Assembly (NCBI GenBank): GCA_934352055.1
Contig: CAKRJY010000008.1
Coordinates: 53,684-117,683, forward strand
DNA: 64,000 bases
Source of the DNA: an uncultured Lachnospiraceae bacterium
GTDB lineage: Bacteria; Bacillota; Clostridia; Lachnospirales; Lachnospiraceae
Reading direction: 5' to 3'
The notes under the pieces: generated by a model
The model's database searches: none
Told to the model about the DNA's origin: nothing
What the model saw: only the letters and a program-made list of their open reading frames with translations
Made by a program: the position numbers and the translations under genes
Shown: positions 53,481 through 61,621 of the stretch, piece by piece
Position numbering within the stretch: the first letter of the stretch is position 1
How the letters are laid out: each line of letters begins with the position of its first letter

Positions 53481-54020
53481 TTATTCTACTTCATAGAAAG
53501 CCAACATCTCTTTTATTTGTTGTTCATTATCTCTTATGTCACGAACAATCTTATATTCCTTATCATTCCATGGGATAATGATACTTCCCTTAGTGATCTT
53601 CGCCTGACGCAAGATTGTCGATGGCATCTGTGCCAACACATTGCCCTTGCGATCCACAATCATCATGCCACCATCCCAGTAAACCAGCATACACATCCAT
53701 TTCTGCGTCACCCAAACACACCACAGACAAACTAATGCTATTATGCCAAATAATACACTATATAGGATTCCTCCTGCCACAGCACTTCCCAGTGCGCATA
53801 AAAGCATAAAGATGATCAGCGGCGGCATAAGATATTTCATGCAAATTCCCTTGTAATAGCCGGATACGACGCAATGAAAGTTCCCCCTCCACTGGTCACT
53901 ATCTTGCCCTGCCGCCTCCTTTGTTTTGCTTTCCACCGCCTGATTGACAACTGCCGTTAATTTCTTTTGGATGATGCGCTCCACCTGTCTGGTGATCATT
54001 CGCTCTATTGCCTGCTGCAT
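53481..54020 (-). CDS. Membrane protein of unknown function, partner of XRE regulator
   Basis: 179 residues. N-terminal helical segment (MQQAIERMITRQVERIIQKKL), two membrane helices (about 62-83 and 86-107), then a cytoplasmic domain rich in strands (WDGGMMIVDRKGNVLAQMP). I do not recognise it. It begins four bases after the XRE regulator stop on the same strand, so they form a two-gene operon. Confidence 0.7.
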   Translation of the reverse strand: MQQAIERMITRQVERIIQKKLTAVVNQAVESKTKEAAGQDSDQWRGNFHCVVSGYYKGICMKYLMPPLIIFMLLCALGSAVAGGILYSVLFGIIALVCLWCVWVTQKWMCMLVYWDGGMMIVDRKGNVLAQMPSTILRQAKITKGSIIIPWNDKEYKIVRDIRDNEQQIKEMLAFYEVE

Positions 54021-54024
54021 ATAA

Positions 54025-54498
54025 CTACTCCCTCCTTACCAATGTATTCAATATATTTCCTGTCAAACTGGCTTCCAATACCAAAAATCCTATGAGAATT
54101 GCTCTCAACTCCAGATGCTGGCTCAACTCCATATACATACACATAACATATATAAAAGTAAACATCAATCCCCAGGCTATCATTATCACAGGAATACATT
54201 TGAAGATTGCCTTTTTGATCTTTATCTGTGCGAATTCCAGTGTTTCCCGCAATGCCTGCTCCGCATCTCCTGCCTCATCCGCTGTCCGGCATATCCGACA
54301 CTCCATCAATTCCTGCAAGCTCAGGTCTAATGCATCTGCCAATCCTTCTACATTTGCTATGTCCGGCAGTCCTCTTCCATTTTCCCATTTGGAAATTGCC
54401 TTATTGGTCACATGTAACTGCGCTGCCAGTTGTGCCTGTGTCATACCCAGTTCTGTACGCCTTTTCGCTATAAACATTCCCAACTCTTTTGTCTCCAT
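54025..54498 (-). CDS. Membrane-anchored XRE-family regulator
   Basis: 157 residues. XRE helix-turn-helix at 5-60 (MTQAQLAAQLHVTNKAISKW), then two C-terminal membrane helices (about 103-125 and 130-150). The start is ATG 54498, METKELG, with GAGGAGGG upstream; a longer frame to 54549 lacks a site. Such anchored XRE proteins often sense the membrane or their operon partner. A 12-base inverted repeat lies just upstream. Confidence 0.85.
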   Translation of the reverse strand: METKELGMFIAKRRTELGMTQAQLAAQLHVTNKAISKWENGRGLPDIANVEGLADALDLSLQELMECRICRTADEAGDAEQALRETLEFAQIKIKKAIFKCIPVIMIAWGLMFTFIYVMCMYMELSQHLELRAILIGFLVLEASLTGNILNTLVRRE

Positions 54499-54543
54499 AG
54501 TGTACCCTCCTCTTATAAGAAGCGTAACACAGGACTTGGTTCT

Positions 54544-54570
54544 AAGCAATCTACGTTGCGTAGACTGCTT
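54544..54570. repeat. Large inverted repeat upstream of XRE gene
   Basis: AAGCAATCTACG (54544-54555) and CGTAGACTGCTT (54559-54570), loop TTG, one mismatch. The minus-strand TTGCTT within it is a possible -35, 17 bases before TACGCT. Suggests an operator for the adjacent regulator. Confidence 0.55.
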
Positions 54571-54579
54571 TCGTAATCG

Positions 54580-54612
54580 AAAAAAAGACGCCCGCTCACG
54601 CGGACGTCTTTT
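54580..54612 (-). terminator. Terminator of ferredoxin gene
   Basis: GACGCCCGC (54587-54595) with GCGGACGTC (54600-54608), loop TCAC, one mismatch; on the minus strand it is followed by TTTTTTTCG. Confidence 0.85.
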
Positions 54613-54642
54613 ACTTGTCTGTGATATGTAACTATCTTAGGA

Positions 54643-54813
54643 TTACTCCTGAGAAATAGCACCTGTAGGACAAACACCTGCGCATGTGCCACAATCAACA
54701 CAAGCAGATCCATCGATTTCGAACTGGCTGTCTCCCTGAGAGATAGCTCCTACTGGACATTCAGGTTCGCATGTTCCACAGCTTACACATGAATCAGAAA
54801 TTACGTATGCCAT
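54643..54813 (-). CDS. 2[4Fe-4S] ferredoxin
   Basis: 56 residues, standard clostridial ferredoxin. Two cluster motifs: CVSCGTCEPECP and CVDCGTCAGVCP. Low-potential electron carrier in the cytoplasm. The start is ATG 54813 (MAYVISD) with GGAGGAATTAACA upstream; a longer frame to 54828 is a shadow of that ribosome site. It has its own promoter and terminator. Confidence 0.95.
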   Translation of the reverse strand: MAYVISDSCVSCGTCEPECPVGAISQGDSQFEIDGSACVDCGTCAGVCPTGAISQE

Positions 54814-54868
54814 TGTTAATTCCTCCAATCACCTTATCGCATATTATTCAGCTTTCTGCTGTAACCAC

Positions 54869-54897
54869 ATAATAAATCAAATAATTTGAAAAAACAA
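54869..54897 (-). promoter_or_regulatory. Ferredoxin promoter with palindromic spacer
   Basis: Minus strand: -35 TTGTTT (54892-54897), 17-base spacer, -10 TATTAT (54869-54874). The spacer contains the perfect palindrome TCAAAT-A-ATTTGA (54877-54889), a possible operator. Confidence 0.55.
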
Positions 54898-54924
54898 GTT
54901 CTTATTTAAAAACAAGATAATGAA

Positions 54925-54953
54925 TTGCAAAAGGCGGAAAAAGGCATTATAAT
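54925..54953 (+). promoter_or_regulatory. Promoter of the DUF1858 gene
   Basis: -35 TTGCAA (54925-54930), 17-base spacer, perfect -10 TATAAT (54948-54953). Expected start near 54960. Confidence 0.65.
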
Positions 54954-54984
54954 AACACCATCGAAAATAAGGAGGATAAGAATC

Positions 54985-55191
54985 ATGGCTAGAGTAAATA
55001 AGTCAACTATGATTGGTGAATTATTACAGATTGATCAGAATGTAGCACCAATTTTATTAAATATCGGCATGCACTGTTTGGGATGCCCATCATCTCAGAT
55101 GGAGACCATCGAGCAGGCTGCTATGGTACACGGTATCGACCCTGACATGTTAGTAGACGAAATCAACAACTTCTTAGAAACACAGGGTTAA
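54985..55191 (+). CDS. DUF1858 domain protein
   Basis: 68 residues. STMIGELLQIDQNVAPILLN then GMHCLGCPSSQMETIEQAA is the DUF1858 fold with its CxxC motif. The family (ScdA N-terminal-like, hybrid-cluster-associated) is linked to redox or Fe-S handling. The ATG at 54985 follows GGAGGATAAGAATC. It stands divergent from the ferredoxin gene, which may suggest shared redox context. Confidence 0.85.
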   Translation: MARVNKSTMIGELLQIDQNVAPILLNIGMHCLGCPSSQMETIEQAAMVHGIDPDMLVDEINNFLETQG

Positions 55192-55202
55192 TGTTTACAG
55201 GA

Positions 55203-55246
55203 AAAGCGACGTAATGATTTTTCATCACGTCGCTTTCTTTATTTTT
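55203..55246. terminator. Bidirectional terminator between DUF1858 and MerR genes
   Basis: AAAGCGACGT (55203-55212) with ACGTCGCTTT (55227-55236), inner ATGA/TCAT. TTTATTTTT follows on plus and TTTTCC on minus. Confidence 0.8.
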
Positions 55247-55934
55247 CTCTATTCTCTGATTTTCTTGTTGGAAGTATCCATTTAACTCCACGGCTTCGCT
55301 TTTTTCGTAAATTACTACGAATCGCTTCATCCAATTTCTTATAGTGATCCTCTTCCAACTGATAATGTTCCTGCATCAGGTAATTCATTTCTTTTAAAAT
55401 ACGTTCTTCGACGTGCGTTGTCAGCACCTCATTGTTCTCACGCATGGCATTTGCCACAATCTCTGTCATCAACTTTTGAAATTGCTCTACTCGGATACGC
55501 GCCTGTTCCTGCGTTTCGGCAGATATCTGGCTTTCTTCTGACCTGCTGATCATATGCCCTGCATCTGCCGCTGTATCTGCAGCCGTATCTACCGCACACT
55601 CCGAATCGACATCTTCTCCGAATCCCAATTCCTTGGCAGAGGTCAGCGTTACAAATCCATCCAAGTCCACATGCTTCTTTCTGGCTTCCTGCTCTTTTTC
55701 TTCGTTGCGCTTTTCTTTCTTTAAATACATACGGATTGCCTTGAGCTGATATCCTTTTTCCCGCAGATCCTTAATACGAAGAATTTCTTTGATATTATCA
55801 TCTGTATAGTAACGATGCCCCATTTCGTTGCGTGGGATATCGAGCTGCAGTTCATCTTCCCAGTAGCGGAGCACATGCTGCTCTAATGCCACCATACGTG
55901 CTGCATCCGAAATCATATATCGTACTTTTTCCAA
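55239..55934 (-). CDS. MerR-family regulator
   Basis: 231 residues. N-terminal MerR DNA-binding domain: YMISDAARMVALEQHVLRYWEDEL and GHRYYTDDNIKEILRIKDLREKG (1-75). A Lys/Glu-rich linker, an Ala/Asp-rich stretch and a long helical region (140-210) follow. No metal-binding Cys set or drug-binding domain seen. The start is TTG 55934, nine bases after GGAAGG; ATG 55916 is possible. Ligand unknown. Confidence 0.85.
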   Translation of the reverse strand: MEKVRYMISDAARMVALEQHVLRYWEDELQLDIPRNEMGHRYYTDDNIKEILRIKDLREKGYQLKAIRMYLKKEKRNEEKEQEARKKHVDLDGFVTLTSAKELGFGEDVDSECAVDTAADTAADAGHMISRSEESQISAETQEQARIRVEQFQKLMTEIVANAMRENNEVLTTHVEERILKEMNYLMQEHYQLEEDHYKKLDEAIRSNLRKKRSRGVKWILPTRKSENREK

Positions 55935-55983
55935 AAAACCAGTCCTTCCTGTATATATACTGCTCTCTTTTATGTATAGTTTA

Positions 55984-56012
55984 AGTATATACGCTTACAG
56001 AAAGGCGGACAA
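55984..56012 (-). promoter_or_regulatory. Promoter of the MerR gene
   Basis: Minus strand: -35 TTGTCC (56007-56012), 17-base spacer, -10 TATACT (55984-55989). Just downstream of the dnaB stop at 56041. Confidence 0.55.
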
Positions 56013-56040
56013 GCAAAACTAATCGTAAGATTTCGACAGT

Positions 56041-57378
56041 TTATTGCTGCGTATGATCTAAATTGCCAAACTTCGTGTATTCCGGCAGCCACGCGAGATT
56101 AATCGTACCAATCGGGCCGTTTCTTTGCTTTGCCACAATAATTTCAGAAATGTTTTTCAGGTCTGTATCCTTGTTATAATAATCATCACGGTAGATAAAC
56201 ATTACCACATCGGCATCCTGCTCGATTGCTCCGGATTCACGCAAATCTGATAGCATTGGTCTGTGATCCGGACGCTGTTCTACCGCACGGGATAACTGCG
56301 ATAAGGCAATTACCGGTACATTTAATTCCCTGGCAAGCGCCTTTAAAGATCTTGAAATCTCTGAGATTTCCTGCTGTCTGGATTCCGAACGACCAGAACC
56401 ACTCATCAACTGTAAATAGTCGATGATGATCAGACGCAAATCCTGATCCATTTTATATTTACGACACTTACTGCGGAGTTCTGATATGCTGATACCCGGC
56501 GTATCATCAATGATCAGATGAGAATTACCAATAATACCTGCACCTTCGATCAGCTTTTCCCATTCTGACTCCTGCAAATTACCGGTACGCAGCTTCTGCG
56601 CATCCACGCGCGATTCCAAAGAGAACAGACGGTTTACGAGCTGTTCCTTTGACATTTCCAAAGAAAAAATTGCTGTACATAAATCTTCATGAAAGGCAAC
56701 ATACTGCGCCAGGTTCAAAACAAACGCTGTTTTTCCCATAGAAGGACGTGCCGCAATCAGGATCAGATCCGATGGCTGCAATCCAGCCGTCTGATAGTCC
56801 AAATCGATAAATCCCGTCGGAATACCGGTGACTGCACCCTTCTGTTTTGATGCCTGCTCAATTTTATGAATGGCATTCATAACGACTTGACGAATCGGAA
56901 CATATTCTGCATTTCCATGGTTTTGTACCAATGCAAAAATATCATGCTCTGTCTTTTCCAAAATCTCTGTCACACCTTGTTTGCCATTATAGCAATCGTT
57001 TTCTATTTCCTGGTTGACTTTAATAATCTGGCGAAGAAGTGCCTTATCCTTGACAATCTGGGCATAGGCTTCTGTATTTACGGTAACCGGAATTGCCGCT
57101 ACTAAGTCGCTGATATACTGCACACTACTTACTTCCGGTGGTACATCCTTTTCACGCAGCTTATTCTGCAAAGTAATGACATCCACTGCCTGACCACTGT
57201 TGTATAGTTCTACGATTGTTTCAAATATCTGCCCATACTGCTGATGATAAAAATCTTCCTTGATCAAAATCTCAGATGCTGCAACGATCGCATCGCGATC
57301 CATAATCATAGAGCCGACAACAGATTGTTCTGCCTCTAAGCTGTTCGGCATCACTCGTTTGATTAACGCTTCTTCCAT
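56041..57378 (-). CDS. dnaB: Replicative DNA helicase
   Basis: 445 residues. N-terminal helical domain (PNSLEAEQSVVGSMI), C-terminal RecA-like motor with Walker A ARPSMGKTAF and LIIIDYLQLMSG. The hexameric helicase that opens the fork. One base after rplI stop. Confidence 0.97.
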   Translation of the reverse strand: MEEALIKRVMPNSLEAEQSVVGSMIMDRDAIVAASEILIKEDFYHQQYGQIFETIVELYNSGQAVDVITLQNKLREKDVPPEVSSVQYISDLVAAIPVTVNTEAYAQIVKDKALLRQIIKVNQEIENDCYNGKQGVTEILEKTEHDIFALVQNHGNAEYVPIRQVVMNAIHKIEQASKQKGAVTGIPTGFIDLDYQTAGLQPSDLILIAARPSMGKTAFVLNLAQYVAFHEDLCTAIFSLEMSKEQLVNRLFSLESRVDAQKLRTGNLQESEWEKLIEGAGIIGNSHLIIDDTPGISISELRSKCRKYKMDQDLRLIIIDYLQLMSGSGRSESRQQEISEISRSLKALARELNVPVIALSQLSRAVEQRPDHRPMLSDLRESGAIEQDADVVMFIYRDDYYNKDTDLKNISEIIVAKQRNGPIGTINLAWLPEYTKFGNLDHTQQ

Positions 57379-57379
57379 A

Positions 57380-57826
57380 CTATTCTCCTGATACGTGTAC
57401 GCGCATCACAGCCGTTACCTGCGGATGCAATTTTACCTTAACTTCGTAAGTTCCCTGCGCACGAATTGGTTCTTCCATGTGTATTTTTTTCTTGTCTATA
57501 GTTTCCTTGTATTGTGCCTTGACTGCTGCACAAATTTCTTTAGAGGAAACAGAACCAAACGTTCTTCCACCTTCGCCCGTTTTGATCTTTGTCTCTACCA
57601 GCCATTCCTCGATCTTTTTCGCCATAGCCTGTGCCGCTTCTAAATTCTCCTGCGCCACTTTATCTGCATGCTGATTCTGTAATTTCAAATCATTTAAATT
57701 CTTGCTGTTTGCTTCTACACCTAATTTCTTTGGCAAAAGCATGTTTCTTGCATAGCCTTCACTTACGTTAACAATCTCTCCCTTTTTTCCAAGGGACTTC
57801 ACATCCTGTAATAAGATCACTTTCAT
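57380..57826 (-). CDS. rplI: 50S ribosomal protein L9
   Basis: 148 residues. MKVILLQDVKSLGKKGEIVNVSEGYARNML is the N-terminal RNA-binding domain; a long helix and C-terminal domain follow. Overlaps gdpP by four bases in the conserved gdpP-rplI-dnaB order. Confidence 0.97.
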   Translation of the reverse strand: MKVILLQDVKSLGKKGEIVNVSEGYARNMLLPKKLGVEANSKNLNDLKLQNQHADKVAQENLEAAQAMAKKIEEWLVETKIKTGEGGRTFGSVSSKEICAAVKAQYKETIDKKKIHMEEPIRAQGTYEVKVKLHPQVTAVMRVHVSGE

Positions 57827-59880
57827 AATTTGATTTCTCCTTCATCTATCATCATGTCTAAAATATCTTCAATCTTACGCTTCACTTCATCTACCGTGCT
57901 GTTCTCAATCTGTGCACCCGCTACATTCAGATGACCGCCGCCACCCAAACGTTCCATGATGTGCTGCACATCAATCTCATCAATCGAGCGGGAGCTCACA
58001 TAAACTTTATTTTGGAACTCTGTCAAAACAAACGATGCCTTGATCCCTACGATATTTAAAAGTTCATTTGCTGCCTTTGCACCAACAACCGTTGGACTTT
58101 CTAATTGCCCTGACTCACAAATAGAAATTGCAAACAGGCCTCGATATACTTCCGCATGACGAATCACTTCCGCTCTCGCTTTGTATGCTGACATATCTTC
58201 ACGCAAAAGCTTGCGCACACGTGTAACCTCAGCACCACAACGTCGCAAATATGCTGCTGCCTCAAATGTACGTACACCCGTCTTTGTCATAAAGTTGTTT
58301 GTATCAATCAAAATTCCTGCATAGATACAATCCGATTCATTCGGATGCAAATGCACTTTTTCTGAAAAATACTGTAGTACCTCTGCAATCATTTCACAAG
58401 CAGAAGACGCATATGGTTCGATATAGGAGAGGATTGGATTTACCACCTGCTCACTACCTTGTCTGTGATGATCAAATACCACAATCGATTTGCTGATTTC
58501 TAACAGTCTTGGGCAATCCGTATAGCTCGGACGATTGGTATCTACCACAATAACCAATGTCTGCGCATCCGCGATCTCCTCTGCCTGTTCTGATGTAATA
58601 AACATATCTTCCGGATAACCGGCAGCTTCGGAGAAGGATTCCACGAGTGGTCGCAAAGAGCTTGTCACCGTATTGAGTACAATTTTTGCATTTTTACGAA
58701 TCTCGCGCGCTGCACAAAACAGACCTATCGCTGCACCAAAGGAATCGACATCCGCAATTGGATGGCCCATGATGATAATCTCTTCTCGCGTTTCCATAAT
58801 CTCACGCAATGCCTGTGCTTTGACACGGGCTTTGACACGCGTATTACGCTCAATTTCCTTGCCACGCACACCATAATAAGAAACATCGCTATTATTTTTA
58901 ATAACCGCCTGGGAGCCACCACGTCCCAACGCAAGATCAATAGCTACGCGGGCAAACTCTGCATTTTGTACATAAGAATTGCCACCAATACCAAATCCCA
59001 TACTGAGCGTAATCTCTAGTTCATTCCCCGCCTTGGTAGTTTTGATATCTTCCAGAATAGAGAACTTGTCCTCTTCCAGCCTCTGCATATACTGCTGCTG
59101 AAAAAGCACGATAAATTTATCACGATCCAGCTTACGCACAATCGCATCCATATTCTGAAAATATTTGTTTACCTTACGATCAATAATCGCCGTAAGTAAA
59201 GAACGTTTTACTTCTTCAATGGAATCAAATACTTCCTCATAATTATCAATATGTACAAGCGCAACTACAAGTTTTTGCTTTTCATTTTCTTCTTTATAAT
59301 AATCCAGCTCTGTCTGATCAAATAAAAGAAGTGCAATCAACGAATTAAAATTGTCTGCTTCTGTCATGATTTCCATGGCATCCACATCCTGCTCTTCGTT
59401 GAACTGTAAGCGCTGCATACTCGCTATATACTTACGATCGCCAAACGGCAATGCAATCTCAAAATTATCATTGGCTGCTTTTTCAATCTCTTCTCGCGTA
59501 ATTTCTTTGAAAATAGAGGTAATCGACTTATTGTAATTCTTATCTCTTCCTGTCACACGAGAAAATTCTTCATTCACCCAAAGAATCTTACCCGAGTAAT
59601 CCATAAGAGCATATGGCAATTGAAACTCATTTAACAGCTTTTTCTGAACCGTTCCATAATGCGTGGCAAAGTGTATGATTTCCTCTTCTAATTTTGCAGA
59701 GCAACTACGATAGAACCACAAAACAATGACCGCATAAACAACAATGCAGATGGAAAAAAGCGCACCCACTTTTATGTTTTGCAAGAACACTAACACATCT
59801 CCGGCAACAAACAAAAAAACCATATAGATCGGTGCCTGAAAATAACGCTGCAACTTGCCGGTATATTTTATCGTTTCCAT
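57823..59880 (-). CDS. gdpP: Cyclic-di-AMP phosphodiesterase GdpP
   Basis: 685 residues. Two N-terminal membrane helices (about 15-55), a PAS-like domain (90-150), a degenerate GGDEF domain (180-310), then a DHH domain (MGHPIADVDSFGAA, VVFDHHRQGSEQ) and DHHA1 (LGGGGHLNVAGAQI). Hydrolyses c-di-AMP, setting cell-wall and potassium homeostasis. Confidence 0.96.
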   Translation of the reverse strand: METIKYTGKLQRYFQAPIYMVFLFVAGDVLVFLQNIKVGALFSICIVVYAVIVLWFYRSCSAKLEEEIIHFATHYGTVQKKLLNEFQLPYALMDYSGKILWVNEEFSRVTGRDKNYNKSITSIFKEITREEIEKAANDNFEIALPFGDRKYIASMQRLQFNEEQDVDAMEIMTEADNFNSLIALLLFDQTELDYYKEENEKQKLVVALVHIDNYEEVFDSIEEVKRSLLTAIIDRKVNKYFQNMDAIVRKLDRDKFIVLFQQQYMQRLEEDKFSILEDIKTTKAGNELEITLSMGFGIGGNSYVQNAEFARVAIDLALGRGGSQAVIKNNSDVSYYGVRGKEIERNTRVKARVKAQALREIMETREEIIIMGHPIADVDSFGAAIGLFCAAREIRKNAKIVLNTVTSSLRPLVESFSEAAGYPEDMFITSEQAEEIADAQTLVIVVDTNRPSYTDCPRLLEISKSIVVFDHHRQGSEQVVNPILSYIEPYASSACEMIAEVLQYFSEKVHLHPNESDCIYAGILIDTNNFMTKTGVRTFEAAAYLRRCGAEVTRVRKLLREDMSAYKARAEVIRHAEVYRGLFAISICESGQLESPTVVGAKAANELLNIVGIKASFVLTEFQNKVYVSSRSIDEIDVQHIMERLGGGGHLNVAGAQIENSTVDEVKRKIEDILDMMIDEGEIKL

Positions 59881-59977
59881 ATTATTCTCCCTTAACCGTA
59901 TCTGCTATCAACAAATTGATGCTTTGTCTTATAGTATAACACATTTTTTCTATATATGGATAGAGGGTAACGCAATA

Positions 59978-60003
59978 ATACCCCCGGAGTATTCCGAGGG
60001 TAT
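59978..60003 (-). terminator. Possible terminator after ABC ATPase gene
   Basis: ATACCCCCGG pairs with CCGAGGGTAT (one mismatch), loop AGTATT. The minus-strand U-run is weak (TTATTG), so termination may be partial. Confidence 0.55.
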
Positions 60004-60038
60004 CATCGTATAAGATAGGAAGATATATAAGAAAAAGA

Positions 60039-61151
60039 TTAATTAGTAATAACCAATTCTGTATCCTTATCAAAGAAATGTGCATGCTCCATATCAAACG
60101 CAAACTTGATATGATCGCCCTGTTTTGCAGTCGTTCTTGGATCTACACGTGCTGTTACCTGTGAACCTGCGTAATCGAAATACAAGAACACTTCTGCACC
60201 AAGCAATTCATACACACGAATATTTGCTTCAATCACACTATTTGGTGATGTTTCGATAAACATCTGTGAATCATGGATGTCTTCCGGACGAATACCAAGA
60301 ACAACGGTCTTTCCATCATATCCGCCATCAATTAAAGCCTTAGCTTTCGCAGCCGGAACAGCAATATTAGACTCACCAACCTGTGCTGTTACATTCTCTC
60401 CATCTACAGAAATCTTTGCATCCATAAAGTTCATCTGAGGAGATCCAATGAAGCCTGCAACAAAGAGATTCTGTGGCTTATTGTATAAGTTATGAGGTGT
60501 ATCAATCTGCTGAACAACACCATCTTTCATAACGACAATTCTTGTACCAAGTGTCATAGCCTCTGTCTGATCATGTGTTACATAGATGATGGTTGCACCT
60601 AAATCCTTATGTAACTTAGAAATCTCAATTCTCATCTGCACACGTAATTTTGCATCCAGGTTAGAAAGTGGCTCATCCATAAGGAATACCTTAGGATTAC
60701 GAACGATTGCACGACCCATGGCAACACGCTGACGCTGTCCACCGGAAAGAGCCTTTGGCTTACGATCCAAAAGACCTTCCAAATCCAAAATCTTTGCTGC
60801 TTCGCGAACCTTCTTATCAATCTCAGCCTTTGGAAGCTTACGAAGCTTCAATCCAAATGCCATATTGTCATATACTGTCATGTGTGGATATAACGCATAG
60901 TTCTGGAATACCATTGCGATATCACGATCTTTCGGTTCTACATCATTCATGCGCTTACCATCAATTAAAAGATCTCCGCTTGAAATATCCTCAAGTCCGG
61001 CTATCATACGAAGAGTAGTAGACTTACCACATCCGGATGGTCCTACAAAGATAATAAATTCCTTATCATCAATATCAAGGTTAAAATCTTTCACTGCGTG
61101 AAAACCATTTGGATATACTTTGTTAATGTTCTTTAATGAAATGCTTGCCAT
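60039..61151 (-). CDS. Sugar ABC transporter ATPase (MsmK/UgpC type)
   Basis: 370 residues. Walker A GPSGCGKST, signature LSGGQRQRVAMGRA, Walker B FLMDEPLSNLDAK, H-switch VTHDQTEAM, and a C-terminal OB/TOBE regulatory domain (240-370). In Firmicutes one such ATPase often serves several carbohydrate importers, and no permease gene is adjacent, consistent with that. Follows the HPr-like gene by 33 bases. Confidence 0.93.
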   Translation of the reverse strand: MASISLKNINKVYPNGFHAVKDFNLDIDDKEFIIFVGPSGCGKSTTLRMIAGLEDISSGDLLIDGKRMNDVEPKDRDIAMVFQNYALYPHMTVYDNMAFGLKLRKLPKAEIDKKVREAAKILDLEGLLDRKPKALSGGQRQRVAMGRAIVRNPKVFLMDEPLSNLDAKLRVQMRIEISKLHKDLGATIIYVTHDQTEAMTLGTRIVVMKDGVVQQIDTPHNLYNKPQNLFVAGFIGSPQMNFMDAKISVDGENVTAQVGESNIAVPAAKAKALIDGGYDGKTVVLGIRPEDIHDSQMFIETSPNSVIEANIRVYELLGAEVFLYFDYAGSQVTARVDPRTTAKQGDHIKFAFDMEHAHFFDKDTELVITN

Positions 61152-61184
61152 AATAAAATCCTCTCTTGCTACATAAGTCCTTTG

Positions 61185-61421
61185 TTATTCTTTAACGATA
61201 AATTCATCAATTGCTGCCAATACAGCATCCATGTCATCCTCTTTCTGGATATTCAGTGTCAGGTTCTTTGATAAATCCAAACTGAAAATACCCATGATAG
61301 ATTTCGCATCAATGACATAACGATCACAAATCAAATCAAAATCATTATCAAATGATGTGATTGCATTGACAAAACGTTTTACCTTATCAATAGAATTGAT
61401 ATTAACTGTAACTGAAGTCAT
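61185..61421 (-). CDS. HPr-like protein without the catalytic histidine (Crh-like)
   Basis: 78 residues, HPr fold. YVIDAKSIMGIFSLDLS matches the regulatory-site region of HPr, with S41 at the Ser-46 position. The N-terminal GLHARPA segment with His-15 is replaced by NSIDKVKRFVNAI, so it cannot take phosphate from PEP through EI. Crh of Bacillus has the same logic. A role in catabolite control is inferred. Likely cotranscribed with the ABC ATPase. Confidence 0.82.
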   Translation of the reverse strand: MTSVTVNINSIDKVKRFVNAITSFDNDFDLICDRYVIDAKSIMGIFSLDLSKNLTLNIQKEDDMDAVLAAIDEFIVKE

Positions 61422-61505
61422 ACGAATTTCCTCTCTTTCTGATTGGTATAAGTACGATACGCCAATTCATGTTTTCATTATAGAAAAATCTTATTTTACT
61501 GTCAT

Positions 61506-61587
61506 CGTTAAACTAACCAAAATAACCAGCGGATGTTCGTCATTTTAACTCTGTTGACGAATCCCTCGCCAAAACGTTAAAATAACG
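61506..61587. repeat. Pair of CGTTA-TAACG operator-like sites
   Basis: CGTTAAACTAAC (61506-61517, imperfect) and the perfect palindrome CGTTA-AAA-TAACG (61575-61587) lie between the HPr-like gene and the divergent PucR-type regulator. The second overlaps the regulator's -10. Candidate binding sites for that regulator. Confidence 0.5.
61554..61583 (+). promoter_or_regulatory. Promoter of the PucR-type regulator
   Basis: -35 TTGACG (61554-61559), 18-base spacer, -10 TAAAAT (61578-61583), overlapped by the palindrome at 61575-61587. TATGAT at 61589-61594 is an alternative -10. Confidence 0.45.
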
Positions 61588-61621
61588 GTATGATTTGCGT
61601 CTTTCAGACAAGGAGAATAGC

